64,000 nt of DNA from Immundisolibacter sp. GTDB lineage: Bacteria; Pseudomonadota; Gammaproteobacteria; Immundisolibacterales; Immundisolibacteraceae. The stretch covers positions 62,001-126,000 of the forward strand of contig NZ_JACIZD010000001.1 of assembly GCF_014359565.1 (NCBI RefSeq), written 5' to 3'. Every line of letters starts with the position of its first letter. The stretch's first letter is position 1. A program made the position numbers and the translations under genes. The notes beneath the pieces were generated by a model. It saw only the letters and a program-made list of their open reading frames with translations. It ran no database searches and was not told where the DNA came from. Positions 52,601 to 63,782 of this stretch are shown here, piece after piece.

Positions 52601-55600
52601 GGACGTCGTCGGCGTAGATGACGGCGCTCGCCAGGCGCGCATACAGCTGCGCATCGGCTTCGCTGGCATTGAGCTGGCGCAGCACCACTTGGCTGTGGGT
52701 CCAGCTGAGCTCGAACACGCGGTCGGCCAGATACCGGTCCTGGTATTTGTCCACCAGGCCGAGCGCCCAGTCGCGGCTTTCGGCAACACCGGACACGATG
52801 TCCACGGTCACCGACTGTTCCGGCTCCAGGCTCACCACGCGGCGGATGGCGACGATCGGGTCCAGCACCGAACCGGCGCTGCCGGACAGCGCGCCGGACT
52901 CGCTCATTGCCAGCGGCGCGGCCGGGCTGCGCGTGCGGCCGATGAAGCGCAGGCGGTCGGTTTCGAAAGACGGGGCGCTCGCCTGCTCGCCGCGCACCAC
53001 CATCAGGTGCAACATCCAGGGCGGCCGTTCGTCGTGGGCGCGGGGCCGGCGCGTGCACAGGATGGCGCGCCGCTCGGGCAGCAGCTCGGTCTGTACGAAC
53101 AGGTTGCTGAACGCCGGGTGCAGGGCGTCGGCAGCCGCCGGCGCGATCACCACCTCGGCGTAGCTGGTCAGCTCGATCTGCCGACTCTGGCGCGAGCGGT
53201 TGGTGATGCGCACCCGGCGCAGCTCGATATCGTCCTCGGGCGAGACCACGATGTCGGTATGGGTCTCGATCTGCCCGCGCTCCGCGCCGCTGCCGACGGC
53301 GTCGCGACGGCGAAACTCGGCGCGGCCCTCGGAGAAAATCGCCTCGAAGCGCTGCGCGCGCTTGCCGGTCGGCTGATGGGTGGTCGACCAGAACGCCCCA
53401 CTGGCGAGATCGCGCAGGTAACAGAAGCTGCCCCAGTTGTCGCAGGTGCCATCCTCGCGCCAGCGGGTGACGGCCAGGTCCTGCCAGCGGCTGTAGCCAC
53501 CGCCAGCGTTGCTGACCATGACGTGGTAGCGGCCGTTCGAGAGCAGCTGCACCTGTGGCAGCGGCGTGTCGGCGGTGCCAAACACGCGTATCGGTACCTC
53601 CGCAGTGACTGCGGTGGAGCGCACCTCGGACAGCTGCGCCGTGTGCGGAAACAGCGCCGTGGCCTGCGGAACCCGCTCCTGGAGCAGCAGCAACACCGCC
53701 CGGAACATCGGTTCCGACACGAAGCGCCGCTGCATCGGCCGCTCGAGCAGCAGGTAGGCCAGTGCCAGCAGGCTCATGCCCTGGTGATGGGCCATGAACG
53801 AGCGCACGAGTGTGCTCGACTGCCCGCGCCGCTGGCGGGCCGGCGTGTAGTCGATGGCCTCGAAGAAGCCGAACCGGCCCAGCGTCCCTTCGGCGGCCAG
53901 GCGCTGCAGATTCACGCAGGCCGCCTCGGGCGCCACCATCAGCGCCATCACCGAGGCATAGGGCGCGATCACCAGATCCTCGGCCAGGCCGCGCTTGAGT
54001 CCCAGGCCCGGCACGCCAAAGGCGCGGTACTGGTAATTGAGCTGGGCGTCGACCGTGTTGTAGCCGGATTCCGACATGCCCCAGGCCACGCCGCGCTGCT
54101 TGCCGTACTCGATCTGTCTGGCCACCGCCGCCTGGCAGGTCTGGTCGAGCAGCGAGTTCTCGTAGCTCGGCATCACCAGCAGTGGCATCAGGTACTCGAA
54201 CATCGAGCCGCTCCAGGACAGCAGCGTCGGTGCGCCGGTGGTGCCCGTGAGCAGGCGTCCCAGGGCGAACCAGCTGTCCTGCGGCAACTGGCCCTGGGCG
54301 ATGGCGACGAAACTGGACAGGCGCGCTTCGGACGCCAGCAGATCGTAGTAGCCCGAATCCAGCCGGCGCTCATCGACGTCGTAGCCGATGGTCAGCAGGT
54401 TGCGCGCCTTGTCGAACAGGAAGTCGTAGTCGAGATGCGCGAATTCGCCGGCCTGCGCTGCCAGGGCTTCGAGGGTGGCGATACGCTCGCGGGCGCGCTC
54501 GCTGCCTTGCCTGACGCAGCCGAGCGCCGCCGTGAGCGCCTCGCGCTGCGCAGCCTCGGGCGCAGCGGCGATGCGCGCCGCGAGGCGCCCATCCAGGGTG
54601 GCGAGTTCGCGCAGGGTCGGGATGGCGGTGAGGTCCGGGCACGGCTCATCCGCCGCCCCGGCCACAGCGGGCGCCGTCGCCGCTGGCAGTTCCGGCAGCG
54701 CCAGCCAGGGCGCAAGGAACATCAGATCGTCCTGCGCCGCCCGGCACTGCCCGGCCAGCGCTTCGGCCCAGATGCGCGCTTCATCGTCGGGCGCAGCCTC
54801 GCCACTGCCGGCGCTGGCGAGCGCAGCAGCGCGGGTTGCCAGGCCTTCGAGACTGGACCGCAGCGCCGCCAGGGATCCCGGCGGGGCGGCGCAGAGGGAG
54901 TCCAGTTCCCTGCGTAACCCAGCCAGCTGCCGGGCGGCGGCAGCCGTTGCGTCCGCGACGATCTCCAGCGTGTCGCGCAGGCCCTCGAACAGCCGCGCCG
55001 GCAGGAGCCGGTCATCGGCCAGCGCCAGCAGGCCCGGGCGCAGGGTCAGCAAATGACCGGCGAGGTTGCCGCTGTCGACGGACGAGACGTACCTTGGGTG
55101 CAGCGGCTGCAAGGTCCGCATGTCGTACCAGTTATAAAAATGTCCCCGGTACCGCTCGAGGCCATCCAGCGTGCGCAGGGTATTGCCGGTGCGCAGGATC
55201 AGTTGTCCGGCCGTGAGGTAGCCGAAGTCGTAGGCGGACAGGTTCGCCAGCAGGGCGAGGCCGATGTTGGTCGGCGAGGTGCGGTGCGCGACCGGATCGG
55301 CGCGGTTGTCCTGCACGTTGTCGGGCGGCAGCCAGTGGTCCTCCGGGCCGACGAAGGTGTCGAAGAAGGCCCAGGTCCGCCGCGCCAGCGCGCGCAGAAA
55401 GCGGGTTTGATCCGCTGTCAGGGCCGCCTCGCGGCGCACCCGCGGGCGGCTGATCCACCAGGCGATGGCCGGTGATGCCAGCCACAGCAGCAGGATCGGC
55501 GTTGCCGCGATCGATGCCGCCGGGCGGGTGGCCAGCAGCAGGCCGGCACTGGCCAGCGCGATGGCGGGGGCGACCCACATGGCGCGCACGCTGGCGGCCA

Positions 55601-58478
55601 GATCGCTGCCACCGGACCGCGCCAGTTGGCGATCGACCTCGCTGGACGGGTTCCATTCCAGCAGCCGTCGGTGCGTGACCAGCATCCGCCACAGCGTGCG
55701 GGCGATGGCGTCCAGGCTGAACACCGCCTCATACGGCAGGCAGGCGAGCTCGAACGCCACCTGCGCCAGGCGCCGCGCCGCCGACCGCCCAACGGCGGCC
55801 AGATGTTGCCGCCACAGAACCTCGTCCGGCTTGCGGAATAGATCGAGCAGCGTGGCGCACAGCGTCGGCAGCGCCAGGATGGCGATCACCGCCAGGCTCC
55901 AGAAGCCCGGCGACCCCAGCGCCCAGCCCGGCAACAGCAGCAGCGTCAGGGCCGCCGGAACCAGGCTGCGGCGCAGGTTGTCCTGCAGCTTCCACTGCGA
56001 CAGCGCCGACAGCGGATTGCGCTCCCGTGGCGCGCCGGGCGGGCCGGGCACGCGTCGGCGCAACCAGCCCGCCAGTTGCCAATCGCCGCGAATCCAGCGC
56101 CGGCGGCGGCTCACGTCCAGGCTGTAGCGGGCCGGATAATCCTCGTAGAGCTGCACGTCGCTGAGCAGCCCTGAGCGCGCGTAACAGCCCTCCAGCAGGT
56201 CATGACTCAGGATCCGGTCGTCCGGAAAGCGCCCGCCCAAGGCCTGCTCGAAGGCGTCGACGTCGTAGATGCCCTTGCCTATGAACGAGCCCTCCCCGAA
56301 CAGGTCCTGGTAGACATCCGAGACGGCGCGCGTGTAGGGATCGATGCCCGCCTCGCCACTGAACAGCTGCGCATAGCGCGAGCGATTCGCCCCCGGCAGG
56401 CTGGCGGCCACGCGCGGTTGCAGGATGCCGTAACCGGCCATCACCCGGCGTTTTGCCGCGTCGTAGCGGGGGCGGTTCAGCGGATGCGCCATGGCGCCGA
56501 CCAATTGCCGCGCCGCATCGCGCGGCAATTGGGTATCCGTGTCCAAGGTGATCACGTACTGCACGGCGCCCAACTCGGCCGTGTCCCCGGCCACCAGTAC
56601 AAAGGCGTCGCCGGCGCTGCCCCAGCTGGCGCCGCGCAGCAATGCGTTCAGGTCCGCGAGCTTGCCGCGCTTGCGCTCATAGCCCATCCAGCAGCCTTCC
56701 CGCGGATTCCAGCGTCGCGGACGGTGGAACAGGAAGAACTGGTCGCCGCACGGCTGATCGCCGCCTCGCGCGTATTTCTGGTTCAGCGCCGCAATCCGCT
56801 GCTCGGCCAGTTGCAGCAGCGCTTGGTCCTCGGGAAGTGTTTCCTGCGGCGCGTCCGCAAAATCGGTCAGCAGGCCGAAGTGCAGGTGTTGGTCGCGATT
56901 GGCCAGAAACCGCACTTCCAGTGCTTCGACCAGCTCCTCGATGCCGGCGGTGCTGGTGAGCAGGGTCGGCACCACCACCAGCGTGCGCACCTGCGGCGGG
57001 ATGCCTTCGGAGAAGTCCATGCGGGGCAGTGGCTGCGGCGTCACCAGCAGGCTGGAGCACCAGTTCACCAGCGCCCCGGCCAACTGACTGGCCGCCAGCA
57101 CCGCCAGCACGCCCAGCGCCGCCCCTGCCCAGCGGGGTATTTCGGCAATCGGCATGCCCATCAGCAGCACAGCCGTGACGAGCGCCGTGAGCAGGACGAT
57201 CCCGCCCAGATAAACCGGCAGCGGCGCGCGGCCGAGCGCCCGGCACGCCGCCAGCGGCGAGCGGCGCACCTGCACCGCGCGCTCGAGCTGTGGCCGGCCC
57301 GCGTCGATCAGGTAGTAACCGACGTGCGAGGCGCGGGCATCGGCGCCGGCTGGCGTCTTTACCGCCGCGGTGCGCGCCAGCTCGATGGCTTGGCGCGCCA
57401 CCTCGCCCTCGTCCATGGCGCTCTTTTTTGCCATCGCCTCGACGGCGTGGCGGTAGCGGTCGCGGGTAGCAAAATCCATGCTGCGGTAGACATCGGCCGG
57501 ATCGTGGCGCAGCGTCTGATCGATGACGCTCAGGTTCTCGACGAAATCGCGCCATTCCAACGCACCCAGCACCCGCAGACTGCCGATGCTGTTGCTGATG
57601 GACACCTGGTCGGCGGCCTGTTGCTGGTTCTCCGACTGCACCAGCTGGGCGATGGTCAGGCCCGCTTCCGCCAGGCGCTGTTCGATCCAGCTCAGCGGCA
57701 GGGCCAGGGCCGGACCGCGTCCCTGCAGGCGGCGTGCGAGCTCGGCGACGAAGGTGCCGACCATCGGCGGATCCGAGCGCGCCATGTCGGCCACCACCAG
57801 GATCAGGCTCTTGGGATCCTGCTCGGCGGCCTGCGTCATGCGGTCCGCCCAGACATCGGCCAGGTCGCGCTCGGCCCAGCCGGCGCCGATCCGCACCGCG
57901 ATGCGGCGCAGGTTCTCGATCACGGCCAGCCGCAACATGATCGGGATCGCCCACAACTCGCCGATGCGCAGCGCGGTGACGGTCTGGTAGGCGGCTACGA
58001 AGCGGCTGAGGCTTTGCGCGTCCACCCGGCCGTCGCCGTGGGCGATCGTTTCCAGGGCGATGTCGTAGACCCGCGGATGTCCCGCCGCCGAGGCCTGAGC
58101 GAGGTGCGGCAGCTCGCGTATGTAACCTTTGGGCAGGTGCCTCCGCGCGGTACGGATCTGTTCTTCGACCAGATGGAAGTTGTCGAGCAGCCATTCCCCG
58201 GCCGGTGTGATCTGGCGCCCTTGCGAGACCGCCGCGGTCAGCAGATTGCACACCCCGACCAGCGCCGTCTCGTTTTCCGCCAGACGATCGAGCAGCCGGT
58301 CCGCTGCGCGCCCCGCCCCCAGCCGATGCGAGCGCGCCAGCACCAGGCCGTGCTCGGCCATCTGATCGGCGCTGAACAACTCCGATCGCAAGGGCGGTTC
58401 GAGGCTCGCCAACGGCCGGGGCCAGCCATTGCGGCCCGGCTCGGTCCCGGTACGCCGCGAATGACCGGTGAAGTTCAT
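49638..58478 (-). CDS. ndvB: Cyclic beta-glucan synthase, NdvB/ChvB type
   Basis: About 2946 residues from the ATG at 58478. Multi-domain inner-membrane enzyme that makes and cyclises beta-glucans (osmoregulated periplasmic glucans). Order: cytoplasmic N-terminal region; membrane helices near 430-480; GT84 glycosyltransferase with [10 protein letters not shown] near 645 and [11 protein letters not shown] near 790; more membrane helices near 860-1030; two sugar-binding repeats near 1646 ([20 protein letters not shown]) and 2163 ([20 protein letters not shown]); and a C-terminal GH94 phosphorylase domain with GGDWNDGMN near 2605. Length equals Rhizobium/Brucella homologues. DUF3096 gene follows on the same strand. 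Start codon lacks a strong ribosome site, so the N-terminus is less certain. Confidence 0.93.
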   Translation of the reverse strand: MNFTGHSRRTGTEPGRNGWPRPLASLEPPLRSELFSADQMAEHGLVLARSHRLGAGRAADRLLDRLAENETALVGVCNLLTAAVSQGRQITPAGEWLLDNFHLVEEQIRTARRHLPKGYIRELPHLAQASAAGHPRVYDIALETIAHGDGRVDAQSLSRFVAAYQTVTALRIGELWAIPIMLRLAVIENLRRIAVRIGAGWAERDLADVWADRMTQAAEQDPKSLILVVADMARSDPPMVGTFVAELARRLQGRGPALALPLSWIEQRLAEAGLTIAQLVQSENQQQAADQVSISNSIGSLRVLGALEWRDFVENLSVIDQTLRHDPADVYRSMDFATRDRYRHAVEAMAKKSAMDEGEVARQAIELARTAAVKTPAGADARASHVGYYLIDAGRPQLERAVQVRRSPLAACRALGRAPLPVYLGGIVLLTALVTAVLLMGMPIAEIPRWAGAALGVLAVLAASQLAGALVNWCSSLLVTPQPLPRMDFSEGIPPQVRTLVVVPTLLTSTAGIEELVEALEVRFLANRDQHLHFGLLTDFADAPQETLPEDQALLQLAEQRIAALNQKYARGGDQPCGDQFFLFHRPRRWNPREGCWMGYERKRGKLADLNALLRGASWGSAGDAFVLVAGDTAELGAVQYVITLDTDTQLPRDAARQLVGAMAHPLNRPRYDAAKRRVMAGYGILQPRVAASLPGANRSRYAQLFSGEAGIDPYTRAVSDVYQDLFGEGSFIGKGIYDVDAFEQALGGRFPDDRILSHDLLEGCYARSGLLSDVQLYEDYPARYSLDVSRRRRWIRGDWQLAGWLRRRVPGPPGAPRERNPLSALSQWKLQDNLRRSLVPAALTLLLLPGWALGSPGFWSLAVIAILALPTLCATLLDLFRKPDEVLWRQHLAAVGRSAARRLAQVAFELACLPYEAVFSLDAIARTLWRMLVTHRRLLEWNPSSEVDRQLARSGGSDLAASVRAMWVAPAIALASAGLLLATRPAASIAATPILLLWLASPAIAWWISRPRVRREAALTADQTRFLRALARRTWAFFDTFVGPEDHWLPPDNVQDNRADPVAHRTSPTNIGLALLANLSAYDFGYLTAGQLILRTGNTLRTLDGLERYRGHFYNWYDMRTLQPLHPRYVSSVDSGNLAGHLLTLRPGLLALADDRLLPARLFEGLRDTLEIVADATAAAARQLAGLRRELDSLCAAPPGSLAALRSSLEGLATRAAALASAGSGEAAPDDEARIWAEALAGQCRAAQDDLMFLAPWLALPELPAATAPAVAGAADEPCPDLTAIPTLRELATLDGRLAARIAAAPEAAQREALTAALGCVRQGSERARERIATLEALAAQAGEFAHLDYDFLFDKARNLLTIGYDVDERRLDSGYYDLLASEARLSSFVAIAQGQLPQDSWFALGRLLTGTTGAPTLLSWSGSMFEYLMPLLVMPSYENSLLDQTCQAAVARQIEYGKQRGVAWGMSESGYNTVDAQLNYQYRAFGVPGLGLKRGLAEDLVIAPYASVMALMVAPEAACVNLQRLAAEGTLGRFGFFEAIDYTPARQRRGQSSTLVRSFMAHHQGMSLLALAYLLLERPMQRRFVSEPMFRAVLLLLQERVPQATALFPHTAQLSEVRSTAVTAEVPIRVFGTADTPLPQVQLLSNGRYHVMVSNAGGGYSRWQDLAVTRWREDGTCDNWGSFCYLRDLASGAFWSTTHQPTGKRAQRFEAIFSEGRAEFRRRDAVGSGAERGQIETHTDIVVSPEDDIELRRVRITNRSRQSRQIELTSYAEVVIAPAAADALHPAFSNLFVQTELLPERRAILCTRRPRAHDERPPWMLHLMVVRGEQASAPSFETDRLRFIGRTRSPAAPLAMSESGALSGSAGSVLDPIVAIRRVVSLEPEQSVTVDIVSGVAESRDWALGLVDKYQDRYLADRVFELSWTHSQVVLRQLNASEADAQLYARLASAVIYADDVLRADPAVLIRNRRGQSGLWGYAISGDLPIVLLQIGDAANMELVRQLVQAHAYWRQKGLAVDLVIWNEDHAGYRQQLHDQIMGLIASGTEASVIDRPGGIFVRSAEQISAEDRILFQAVARAVIADDRGSLAEQLGRRGPVEPRPPRLVPSRAPRPETGAPIDPALTRRDLILANGLGGFTPDGREYVIALAPGEVTPAPWVNVLANPHFGTVVSESGGAYSWSENAHEFRLTPWHNDPVSDGSGEALYLRDEETGQFWSPTPLPARAQAPYVTRHGFGYSVFEHVSHGIRSELWVYVATDAAVKFSVLKLRNLSGRARKLSATGYVEWVLGDLPAKSAMHVTTELNPQSGALCAHNPYNPEFAEPVAFFDVDDPMRRVTGDRTEFLGRNGSLRDPAALRHARLSGKVGAGLDPCGAIQVSFELADGQEQEIVFRLGVGRNADDAAALVQRFRGGAAARTALEAVWHYWNHTLGAVQVETPDPSVNVLANGWLLYQTIACRVWARSGYYQSGGAFGFRDQLQDTMALVHAEPALVRAHLLLCASRQFPEGDVQHWWHPPAGRGVRTHCSDDYLWLPLAVCRYVASIGDTGVLDEPVPFLEGRPVNPEDDSYYDLPGRSPDSASLYEHCVRAIRHGLRFGAHGLPLMGGGDWNDGMNLVGMQGRGESVWLGFFLCAVLRQFAELARGHGDTAFADFCLAQAQQLRHNLDAHAWDGAWYRRAWFDDGTPLGSASSAECQIDSISQSWSVLSQVGPSGATGLVSSPRSLLAMDSVDQRLVRRDSQLVQLLDPPFDKSAVDPGYIRGYVPGVRENGGQYTHGAIWAAMAFAALGDRERAWELLTMINPANHARSPAAIATYKVEPYVVAADVYAVAPHIGRGGWSWYTGSAGWMYRLIMESLLGLRLEADQLHLAPCLPADWQAFKLHYRYRETVYHVAVTQEVVCDAARAEAMHMTVDGVECPDQVIHLIDDRRDHAVEIRMMSPAQSKNR

Positions 58479-58699
58479 GCCAGTGTTCAATGCCGGGAAA
58501 GCCTTTGCTGAAGTGCGATCTGCACGACGCCTATCGCATCGGGCACGCAGGCCATCCATTCAGTGATCGCCCGCAGGGCGCCCAGCTTGCCCTCTTTTGC
58601 CACCGCGCACCGTGCCGCAGCGAACCTACGTTTGCCCGGCGCCGCGAAATTGCGCGGCATAGGGAAAAAACCACAGCCGGCAACGCCGGGCCCGCGGAG
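58479..58699. other. Intergenic region between the glucan synthase and thiD genes
   Basis: About 220 bases without a gene; should hold the glucan synthase promoter. No clear -35/-10 pair found. Confidence 0.4.
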
Positions 58700-59509
58700 T
58701 CAGACCTGCCAGGCGTGAAAGTGTTGCACCGGGCCGTGACCGTGGCCGACATCGAGGGAATCCGCGGCGGCAATGGCGGCGGTCAGATAGGCCTTGGCGT
58801 CGGCCACCGCCTGCGGCATCGCCAGGCCGTGGGCGAGTCCGGCCGCGATGGCCGCCGACAGCGTGCAGCCGGTGCCGTGTGTATTCGCGGTGGGGATGCG
58901 CCGCCCGGGGAATTGGACGAACTCCCGGCCGTCGTAGAGCAGGTCGGTGCAGTCCTCGCCGGGCAGGTGACCGCCCTTTAGCAGCACCCAGGCCGGGCCG
59001 AGTGCGCGCAGCGCGCGCGCTGCCTCGCGCATGGCCGGCAAATCCGCGGGCGGCGGGGCGTCCAGCAGGGCGCCGGCCTCCGGCAGGTTCGGCGTGATGA
59101 TGGTCGCCAGCGGCAGCAGTTCGCGACGCAGTCGCTCCACGGCCGAGTCGGCCAGCAGGGCGGCGCCGCTCTTGGCCACCATCACCGGGTCCAGCACGAT
59201 CAGCGGCGGCCGCCAGCGGCGCAGGCAGTCGGCCACCGCGGCCACTACGTCGGCGGCGCCCAGCATGCCAAGCTTGACCGCATCGACGCGGATGTCCTCG
59301 AACACGGCGTCGATCTGCGCCGCGATGAAGGCGGGCGGCAGCGGTTGGATGGCACTCACGCCGCGGGTGTTCTGCGCTGTCAGGCCGCTGAGCGCCGCCA
59401 TGCCGTACACGCCCAGCGCGGCGAAGGTTTTGAGGTCAGCCTGAATGCCGGCGCCGCCGGACGGGTCGGAACCGGCGATGCTCAGCACGTTGGGGATGGC
59501 GCACGGCAT
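58700..59509 (-). CDS. thiD: Hydroxymethylpyrimidine/phosphomethylpyrimidine kinase
   Basis: 269 residues, ribokinase-fold enzyme of thiamine synthesis, phosphorylating HMP and HMP-P. Landmarks: VLSIAGSDPSGGAGIQADLK at the N-terminus, GMAALSGLTAQNTRGV, VLDPVMVAKSGAALL, ITPNLPEAGALL, LLKGGHLPGEDCTDLLYDG and the anion-hole/catalytic motif NTHGTGCTLSAAIAAGLAHG with catalytic Cys. No TPP riboswitch recognised upstream. Divergent from the RidA-like gene. Confidence 0.95.
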   Translation of the reverse strand: MPCAIPNVLSIAGSDPSGGAGIQADLKTFAALGVYGMAALSGLTAQNTRGVSAIQPLPPAFIAAQIDAVFEDIRVDAVKLGMLGAADVVAAVADCLRRWRPPLIVLDPVMVAKSGAALLADSAVERLRRELLPLATIITPNLPEAGALLDAPPPADLPAMREAARALRALGPAWVLLKGGHLPGEDCTDLLYDGREFVQFPGRRIPTANTHGTGCTLSAAIAAGLAHGLAMPQAVADAKAYLTAAIAAADSLDVGHGHGPVQHFHAWQV

Positions 59510-59618
59510 GGGGCAGGACTGGCGGGCTTACGAAGGTGGTCGCAGTATAGGACCCGCCTTTTCAGACCGGCATGGCGCCTGCGCGCCGGCACTGCACAAT
59601 GACCCGAGGAGAACCACC

Positions 59619-60011
59619 ATGAACAACCGCACCGTTCCCGCGCCGCCGCACTTTGCGGACAAGTTCGGCTACTCGCAGGCGCGCCGCGTCGGTGATTTCA
59701 TCGCCGTGTCCGGCACGCCAGGGCGGGATGCCAGCGGCGCCGTGGTCGGCGAGGGCGATGCCTACGCGCAGGCGCGCCAGGCGCTCGAGAACGTCAAGCG
59801 CAGCGTGGAGACGCTCGGCGGGCGGCTCGACCAGGTGGTGCGCACGCGGATTTACCTGACCGACATGAGCCACATCTGGGACATCGGGCGGGCGCATCTG
59901 GAGTTTTTCGGCGGCATCGACCCGGCCACCTCGCTGGTGAAAGTGACCGGTTTTTTCGACCCGAAGATTCTGGTCGAGGTGGACTGCGACGCGGTGGTTG
60001 TCGCCGGCTGA
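59619..60011 (+). CDS. RidA (YjgF/YER057c/UK114) family protein
   Basis: 130 residues, chorismate-mutase-like trimeric fold. Landmarks: FGYSQARRVGDFIAVSGTPG, AYAQARQALENVKRSVETLG, the Arg-containing VRTRIYLTDMSHIWDIGRAH segment and VEVDCDAVV. RidA hydrolyses reactive enamine/imine intermediates, but this copy has the VSGTPG and T-x-R-I-Y variants of a RidA subgroup, so substrate is uncertain. CGAGGAG precedes the ATG; longer upstream starts overlap thiD's leader. Confidence 0.87.
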   Translation: MNNRTVPAPPHFADKFGYSQARRVGDFIAVSGTPGRDASGAVVGEGDAYAQARQALENVKRSVETLGGRLDQVVRTRIYLTDMSHIWDIGRAHLEFFGGIDPATSLVKVTGFFDPKILVEVDCDAVVVAG

Positions 60012-60246
60012 GGGGGTCGGGTCGTGGACCAGTTCCTCACCCAACTGCCAGGTGGTGCGGCCCACGATGGCCTGATTCGGGCAGCGGCTCATCCAGGCCC
60101 GGCCGCATTACCCGTGCGGATAAAGCGATTGCACCGCACGTGTTGCAGGATGCGGGCCTGCCCACCCGGCAGGGCCAGCGGCGCCAGCACCCAGACGCAG
60201 TGCGGTCATGGATTTTTCCTCGCGGGCGTTGTGACTTGCGGGTCGG
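60012..60246. other. Intergenic region between convergent RidA-like and DUF3108 genes
   Basis: 235 bases; no gene or clear terminator recognised. Confidence 0.4.
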
Positions 60247-60972
60247 TCAGGGCACGCTGCTTTCGCCGCCGCGATAGCTTTTCAGCAGCAGCGTACCCTG
60301 CGAGCGGCCGCGCTTGTGGCGGTCGATGCGCACCGGAAAGTAGTCCAGCTGCGGCGCACACCACAGGGTGACGGTGTACTTGCCGCCGGTCTGCGTGCGC
60401 TGCACCTTGATGGTCTTGAAAGTCCCGGCGGGGGTGGAAACCTCCTCCTCGCCCTGGGTTTCGAGCCGGTACTCGCGAATCTCGCCATCCGATCCGTACA
60501 GCACCGGCAGCACCAGGCTGGTGCCACCCTTGGCCAGCGTGCGGCGCAGCGCCTCGACGTAGGTCAGTTCGTCCAGGGTGCCGGGCAGCAGCGTGGCCGG
60601 CGGGCGGTCGCCCTGGCGCTCGCTGGTCTGTTTGGCTTTCCAGTCGAACAGGAATTCGTAATCGCGCTGCTTGCGCCCGCCGCTGCGGATGTGCACGTAG
60701 CGCTGCGGTTGCCAGCCGCCGCTGCCGACGGTGCCCTCGCTTTCGTCGTGAAAGGTCTCCTGCGTGAACAGGGCCACCACGCCGCCAGGGGCGACGTCCA
60801 GCGTCAGCCGGTAGCGACCATCGGCAGCCTTGTAGCTCTGCACCGCCTCGCCGCCCTCGATGCTGCCCTGGGTCACCGCATAGGTTGCCTGCCATTGGGC
60901 CGGCGGGTCGGCACGCACCGTCGCCGCAGCAAGCAGGGCCAGCACCGTGGCAAACAGACGTCCTTTATTCAT
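60247..60972 (-). CDS. DUF3108 periplasmic protein
   Basis: 241 residues, signal peptide 1-21 (ending AATVRA). Beta-rich mature domain of the DUF3108 family: QWQATYAVTQGSIEGGEAVQ, GGWQPQRYVHIRSGGRKQRD, KTIKVQRTQTGGKYTVTLWC and the closing LDYFPVRIDRHKRGRSQGTL. The fold resembles lipid-carrier proteins; function unknown. Starts inside the purN stop (8-base overlap), the standard purM-purN-DUF3108 arrangement of gammaproteobacteria. Confidence 0.88.
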   Translation of the reverse strand: MNKGRLFATVLALLAAATVRADPPAQWQATYAVTQGSIEGGEAVQSYKAADGRYRLTLDVAPGGVVALFTQETFHDESEGTVGSGGWQPQRYVHIRSGGRKQRDYEFLFDWKAKQTSERQGDRPPATLLPGTLDELTYVEALRRTLAKGGTSLVLPVLYGSDGEIREYRLETQGEEEVSTPAGTFKTIKVQRTQTGGKYTVTLWCAPQLDYFPVRIDRHKRGRSQGTLLLKSYRGGESSVP

Positions 60973-61633
60973 CGAGTCCTCCCGTGGCGGTGAACTGGAC
61001 CGGCGCTGCCAGCGGCAGGCCGTCGAGTCGCACCGTGTCCTCACCCAGCACCAACCGCCCCGCGGCATACCACCCTATGACCCGCGGATAGAGCCGGTGT
61101 TCGGCCGGCAGCACGCGCGCCGCCAAGGTGTCCGGCGTGTCGCCGGCCTGCACCGGCACGCGGATCTGCGCGATCAGCGGCCCGCCATCCACGGCGGCGG
61201 TGACGAAATGCACGCTCGCGCCGTGCTCGGTGGCGCCCGCCGCCAGCGCCCGCGCGTGCGTGTCCAGTCCCGCAAAGGCCGGCAGCAGCGAGGGATGGAT
61301 ATTGATCAGCCGGCCGCGGTAGCGGTGCACGAAATCGGCCGTCAGCACGCGCATGAAGCCGGCCAGCACCACGAGCTCGGCTTGTGCGGCGTCGAGCGCG
61401 CTGCCCAGCGCCTGCTCGAAGGCCGGGCGGTCCGGGTACTGGCGATGGTCGATCACTGCGGTCGGGACTGCGGCGGCAGCGGCGATGTCCAGCCCGGCGG
61501 CGCCGGGCCGGTTGCTGATCACCAGTACCACCTGCGCCGCCAGACGGCCGGCGCCGATGGCCTCCAGGATGGCCTTCAGGTTGCTGCCGCGGCCGGAGAT
61601 CAGCACCGCCAGGCGCAGCGGGCGCGCGGTCAC
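60965..61633 (-). CDS. purN: Phosphoribosylglycinamide formyltransferase
   Basis: 222 residues. GAR transformylase of purine synthesis using 10-formyl-THF. N-terminal [18 protein letters not shown], catalytic Asn/His in [11 protein letters not shown] and Asp in [14 protein letters not shown], plus [15 protein letters not shown] start at 61633 overlaps the purM stop. About 10-15 residues longer than Escherichia coli PurN at the C-terminus, ending FTATGGLDE. Confidence 0.96.
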   Translation of the reverse strand: MTARPLRLAVLISGRGSNLKAILEAIGAGRLAAQVVLVISNRPGAAGLDIAAAAAVPTAVIDHRQYPDRPAFEQALGSALDAAQAELVVLAGFMRVLTADFVHRYRGRLINIHPSLLPAFAGLDTHARALAAGATEHGASVHFVTAAVDGGPLIAQIRVPVQAGDTPDTLAARVLPAEHRLYPRVIGWYAAGRLVLGEDTVRLDGLPLAAPVQFTATGGLDE

Positions 61634-62682
61634 GGTTCCAGCACGACGCCCGGGCCGTCGCCGCGCGGCACGATCTCGCCGACCAGGCAGGCGCTCTCGC
61701 CGGCTTCCTGCAGCAGGGCGATGGCCTCGTCGGCGCGCGCGGCCGGCAACACCACGATCAGCCCCAGGCCGCAGTTGAAGGTGCGCCACATTTCCGCAGC
61801 GGCGATGCCGCCGTTGCGCTGCAGCCAGTCGAAGATGGCCGGCCGCTGCCAGTTGCGCGTGTCCAGCCGCGCCGCCAGGCCGTCCGGCAGGATGCGCGGG
61901 ATGTTCTCCGGCAGGCCGCCGCCGGTGATGTGGGCAATGCCGACCACCGGCAACGCCGCCAGCAGCTCGAGCACCGGCTTGACGTAAATGCGCGTCGGGG
62001 CGAGCAGGGTGGCGCCCAGCGTGCTGTCGCCAAACGGCGCCGCCAGGTCCGCGCCGACGGTCTCGACGACCTTGCGCGCCAGCGAATAGCCGTTCGAGTG
62101 CAGGCCGCTGGAGGCCAAACCGATGACGGCATCGCCCGCCCGGATGGCCTGGCCGTCCAGGATGCGCGCTTTCTCGACCACGCCGACGCAGAAACCGGCC
62201 AGGTCGTAATCGCCGGCCGGGTACATGCCGGGCATCTCGGCCGTCTCGCCGCCGGCCAGCACAGCGCCGGCCAGCTCGCAGCCGTGGGCGATGCCCGCGA
62301 TGACGCCGGCGGCGGTGTCCACGTCCAGCTTGCCGGTGGCGAAATAGTCCAGGAAAAACAGCGGCTCGGCGCCCTGCACCAACACGTCGTTGGCGCACAT
62401 GGCGACCAGGTCGATACCGACCGTGTCGTGCACGCCAAGATCGATGGCCAGGCGCAGCTTGGTGCCCACGCCGTCGGTGCCGGCCACCAGCACCGGCTCG
62501 CGAAAGCGCTTGGGCAGCTCCAGCAGCGCGCCGAAGCCGCCGATGCCGGCCAGCAGCTCCGGCCGGCGGGTGCGCGCGGCCAACGGGCGGATGCGGTCGA
62601 TGAGCGCATTGCCGGCGTCGATGTCGACACCGGCGTCGCGGTAACTGAGGCCGGAGGTGGGGCTGACGGGCGCGTCGCCCAT
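61630..62682 (-). CDS. purM: Phosphoribosylformylglycinamidine cyclo-ligase
   Basis: 350 residues. AIR synthetase, fifth step of purine synthesis. Landmarks: [20 protein letters not shown] at the start, [48 protein letters not shown] and [36 protein letters not shown] at 62682 chosen; an in-frame GTG 15 bases upstream is possible. Coupled to purN. Divergent from the DUF2066 gene across 80 bases, the usual gammaproteobacterial arrangement. Confidence 0.96.
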   Translation of the reverse strand: MGDAPVSPTSGLSYRDAGVDIDAGNALIDRIRPLAARTRRPELLAGIGGFGALLELPKRFREPVLVAGTDGVGTKLRLAIDLGVHDTVGIDLVAMCANDVLVQGAEPLFFLDYFATGKLDVDTAAGVIAGIAHGCELAGAVLAGGETAEMPGMYPAGDYDLAGFCVGVVEKARILDGQAIRAGDAVIGLASSGLHSNGYSLARKVVETVGADLAAPFGDSTLGATLLAPTRIYVKPVLELLAALPVVGIAHITGGGLPENIPRILPDGLAARLDTRNWQRPAIFDWLQRNGGIAAAEMWRTFNCGLGLIVVLPAARADEAIALLQEAGESACLVGEIVPRGDGPGVVLEP

Positions 62683-62762
62683 GACGTTGAGACTCACGGT
62701 GGGGCACGGATCGGGGCACAATGGTAGCCGTTCCCCCCGCTTACCGCCTAGCCGCGCCCACC

Positions 62763-63782
62763 ATGCGCCTGCCCCTGCCGCTCGTTTGCGTCGTCCTTGC
62801 GCTGGGTCTTTGCCGGCCCGCGGCGGCGCTCGATCTGTACCAGGCCAGCGCCCCGCTGGCAGACGCAGGTGATGCAGCCCGCAGCAGCGCCGTGACCACC
62901 GCCTTCGGACGCGTGCTGGGGCAGGTCGCCGGCCGTCCGGCGGCGGCAGCGCTGGCCCAGCAGCCGGCCGGACGCGCGGCCGCGCAGCGGGCGCTGCTGG
63001 GCTTCGGCAGCAAAACCGGCCGTGACGGCGAGCCGCTGATCGAGGCCCGCTTCGATCAGCGCGCGGTGCGCGAATTCCTGGCCGCCCAGCACGTCGCCAC
63101 CTTGCCGGACCAGCGCCCGACCCTGCTGCTGTGGCTGCTGGCCGGCACCGATGCAGGACCGACCTGGGTCGGCGCCGACGAGCCGCTGGAGCTGGCATCC
63201 ATGCTGGCGCAAGCCGCCGCCGACCGCGGCCTGCCGTTACTGCTGCCGGTGCTGGATCTGGGCGAGCGGGCCGACCTGCCGACCAGCGCCGACCCCTCGG
63301 ACCCGGCCAGCCTGGCCGCGCTGAGCACGGCCGCCGCCCGCTACCGGCCGGACGGCGTGCTGTATGGCCGGCTGGATGGCAGTGGCGAGCGCTGGCGGGC
63401 CGATCTGCGCCTGGCGCTGCCCGGCAAGGACGATGCCGTGTGGTCCGCGACCGGCACGAGTCAGCGGGCGGCCGTGGATGCGGCGCTCGACCGGCTTGCC
63501 CTGCAGCTTGCGCCGGCCGCTGCGACGCCCGATGGGCCGCTTGCGGCGGTGCAGATCGCCATCGATGGCATCGATGGCATAGCCGCCTACGGACGCGTCT
63601 GGGAATACCTGGGCCAGGTGCCGGGCCTGCGCGGCCTGCGTCCGCTGGCGCTGGGCAACGGCCGGGCGATGTTCCGCTTCGAGCTTGCCGGCGGCCAGGC
63701 CGCGCTGGCCGGCCGTGTGGAGCCGGGCGCACCGTTCACGCGCATGGCCGGCGAGGCCCCCACTTACCGGTATCAGCCATGA
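62763..63782 (+). CDS. DUF2066 exported protein
   Basis: 339 residues. Signal peptide (about 1-23, ending PAAALD). Mature part matches DUF2066: [20 protein letters not shown], an [13 protein letters not shown] helix, [20 protein letters not shown], and [14 protein letters not shown]. Function unknown. The ATG at 62763 begins the signal peptide; an earlier in-frame ATG at 62721 adds unrelated residues. Coupled by ATGA overlap to the PerM-like gene, and divergent from purM, as in many gammaproteobacteria. Confidence 0.85.
   Translation: MRLPLPLVCVVLALGLCRPAAALDLYQASAPLADAGDAARSSAVTTAFGRVLGQVAGRPAAAALAQQPAGRAAAQRALLGFGSKTGRDGEPLIEARFDQRAVREFLAAQHVATLPDQRPTLLLWLLAGTDAGPTWVGADEPLELASMLAQAAADRGLPLLLPVLDLGERADLPTSADPSDPASLAALSTAAARYRPDGVLYGRLDGSGERWRADLRLALPGKDDAVWSATGTSQRAAVDAALDRLALQLAPAAATPDGPLAAVQIAIDGIDGIAAYGRVWEYLGQVPGLRGLRPLALGNGRAMFRFELAGGQAALAGRVEPGAPFTRMAGEAPTYRYQP

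Noticed and set aside
50904-54917. 1337-codon plus-strand open frame opposite the cyclic-glucan synthase gene
   Set aside because: Shadow frame; His/Gln/Arg/Ala-rich, no domain, fully contained in a well-supported gene.
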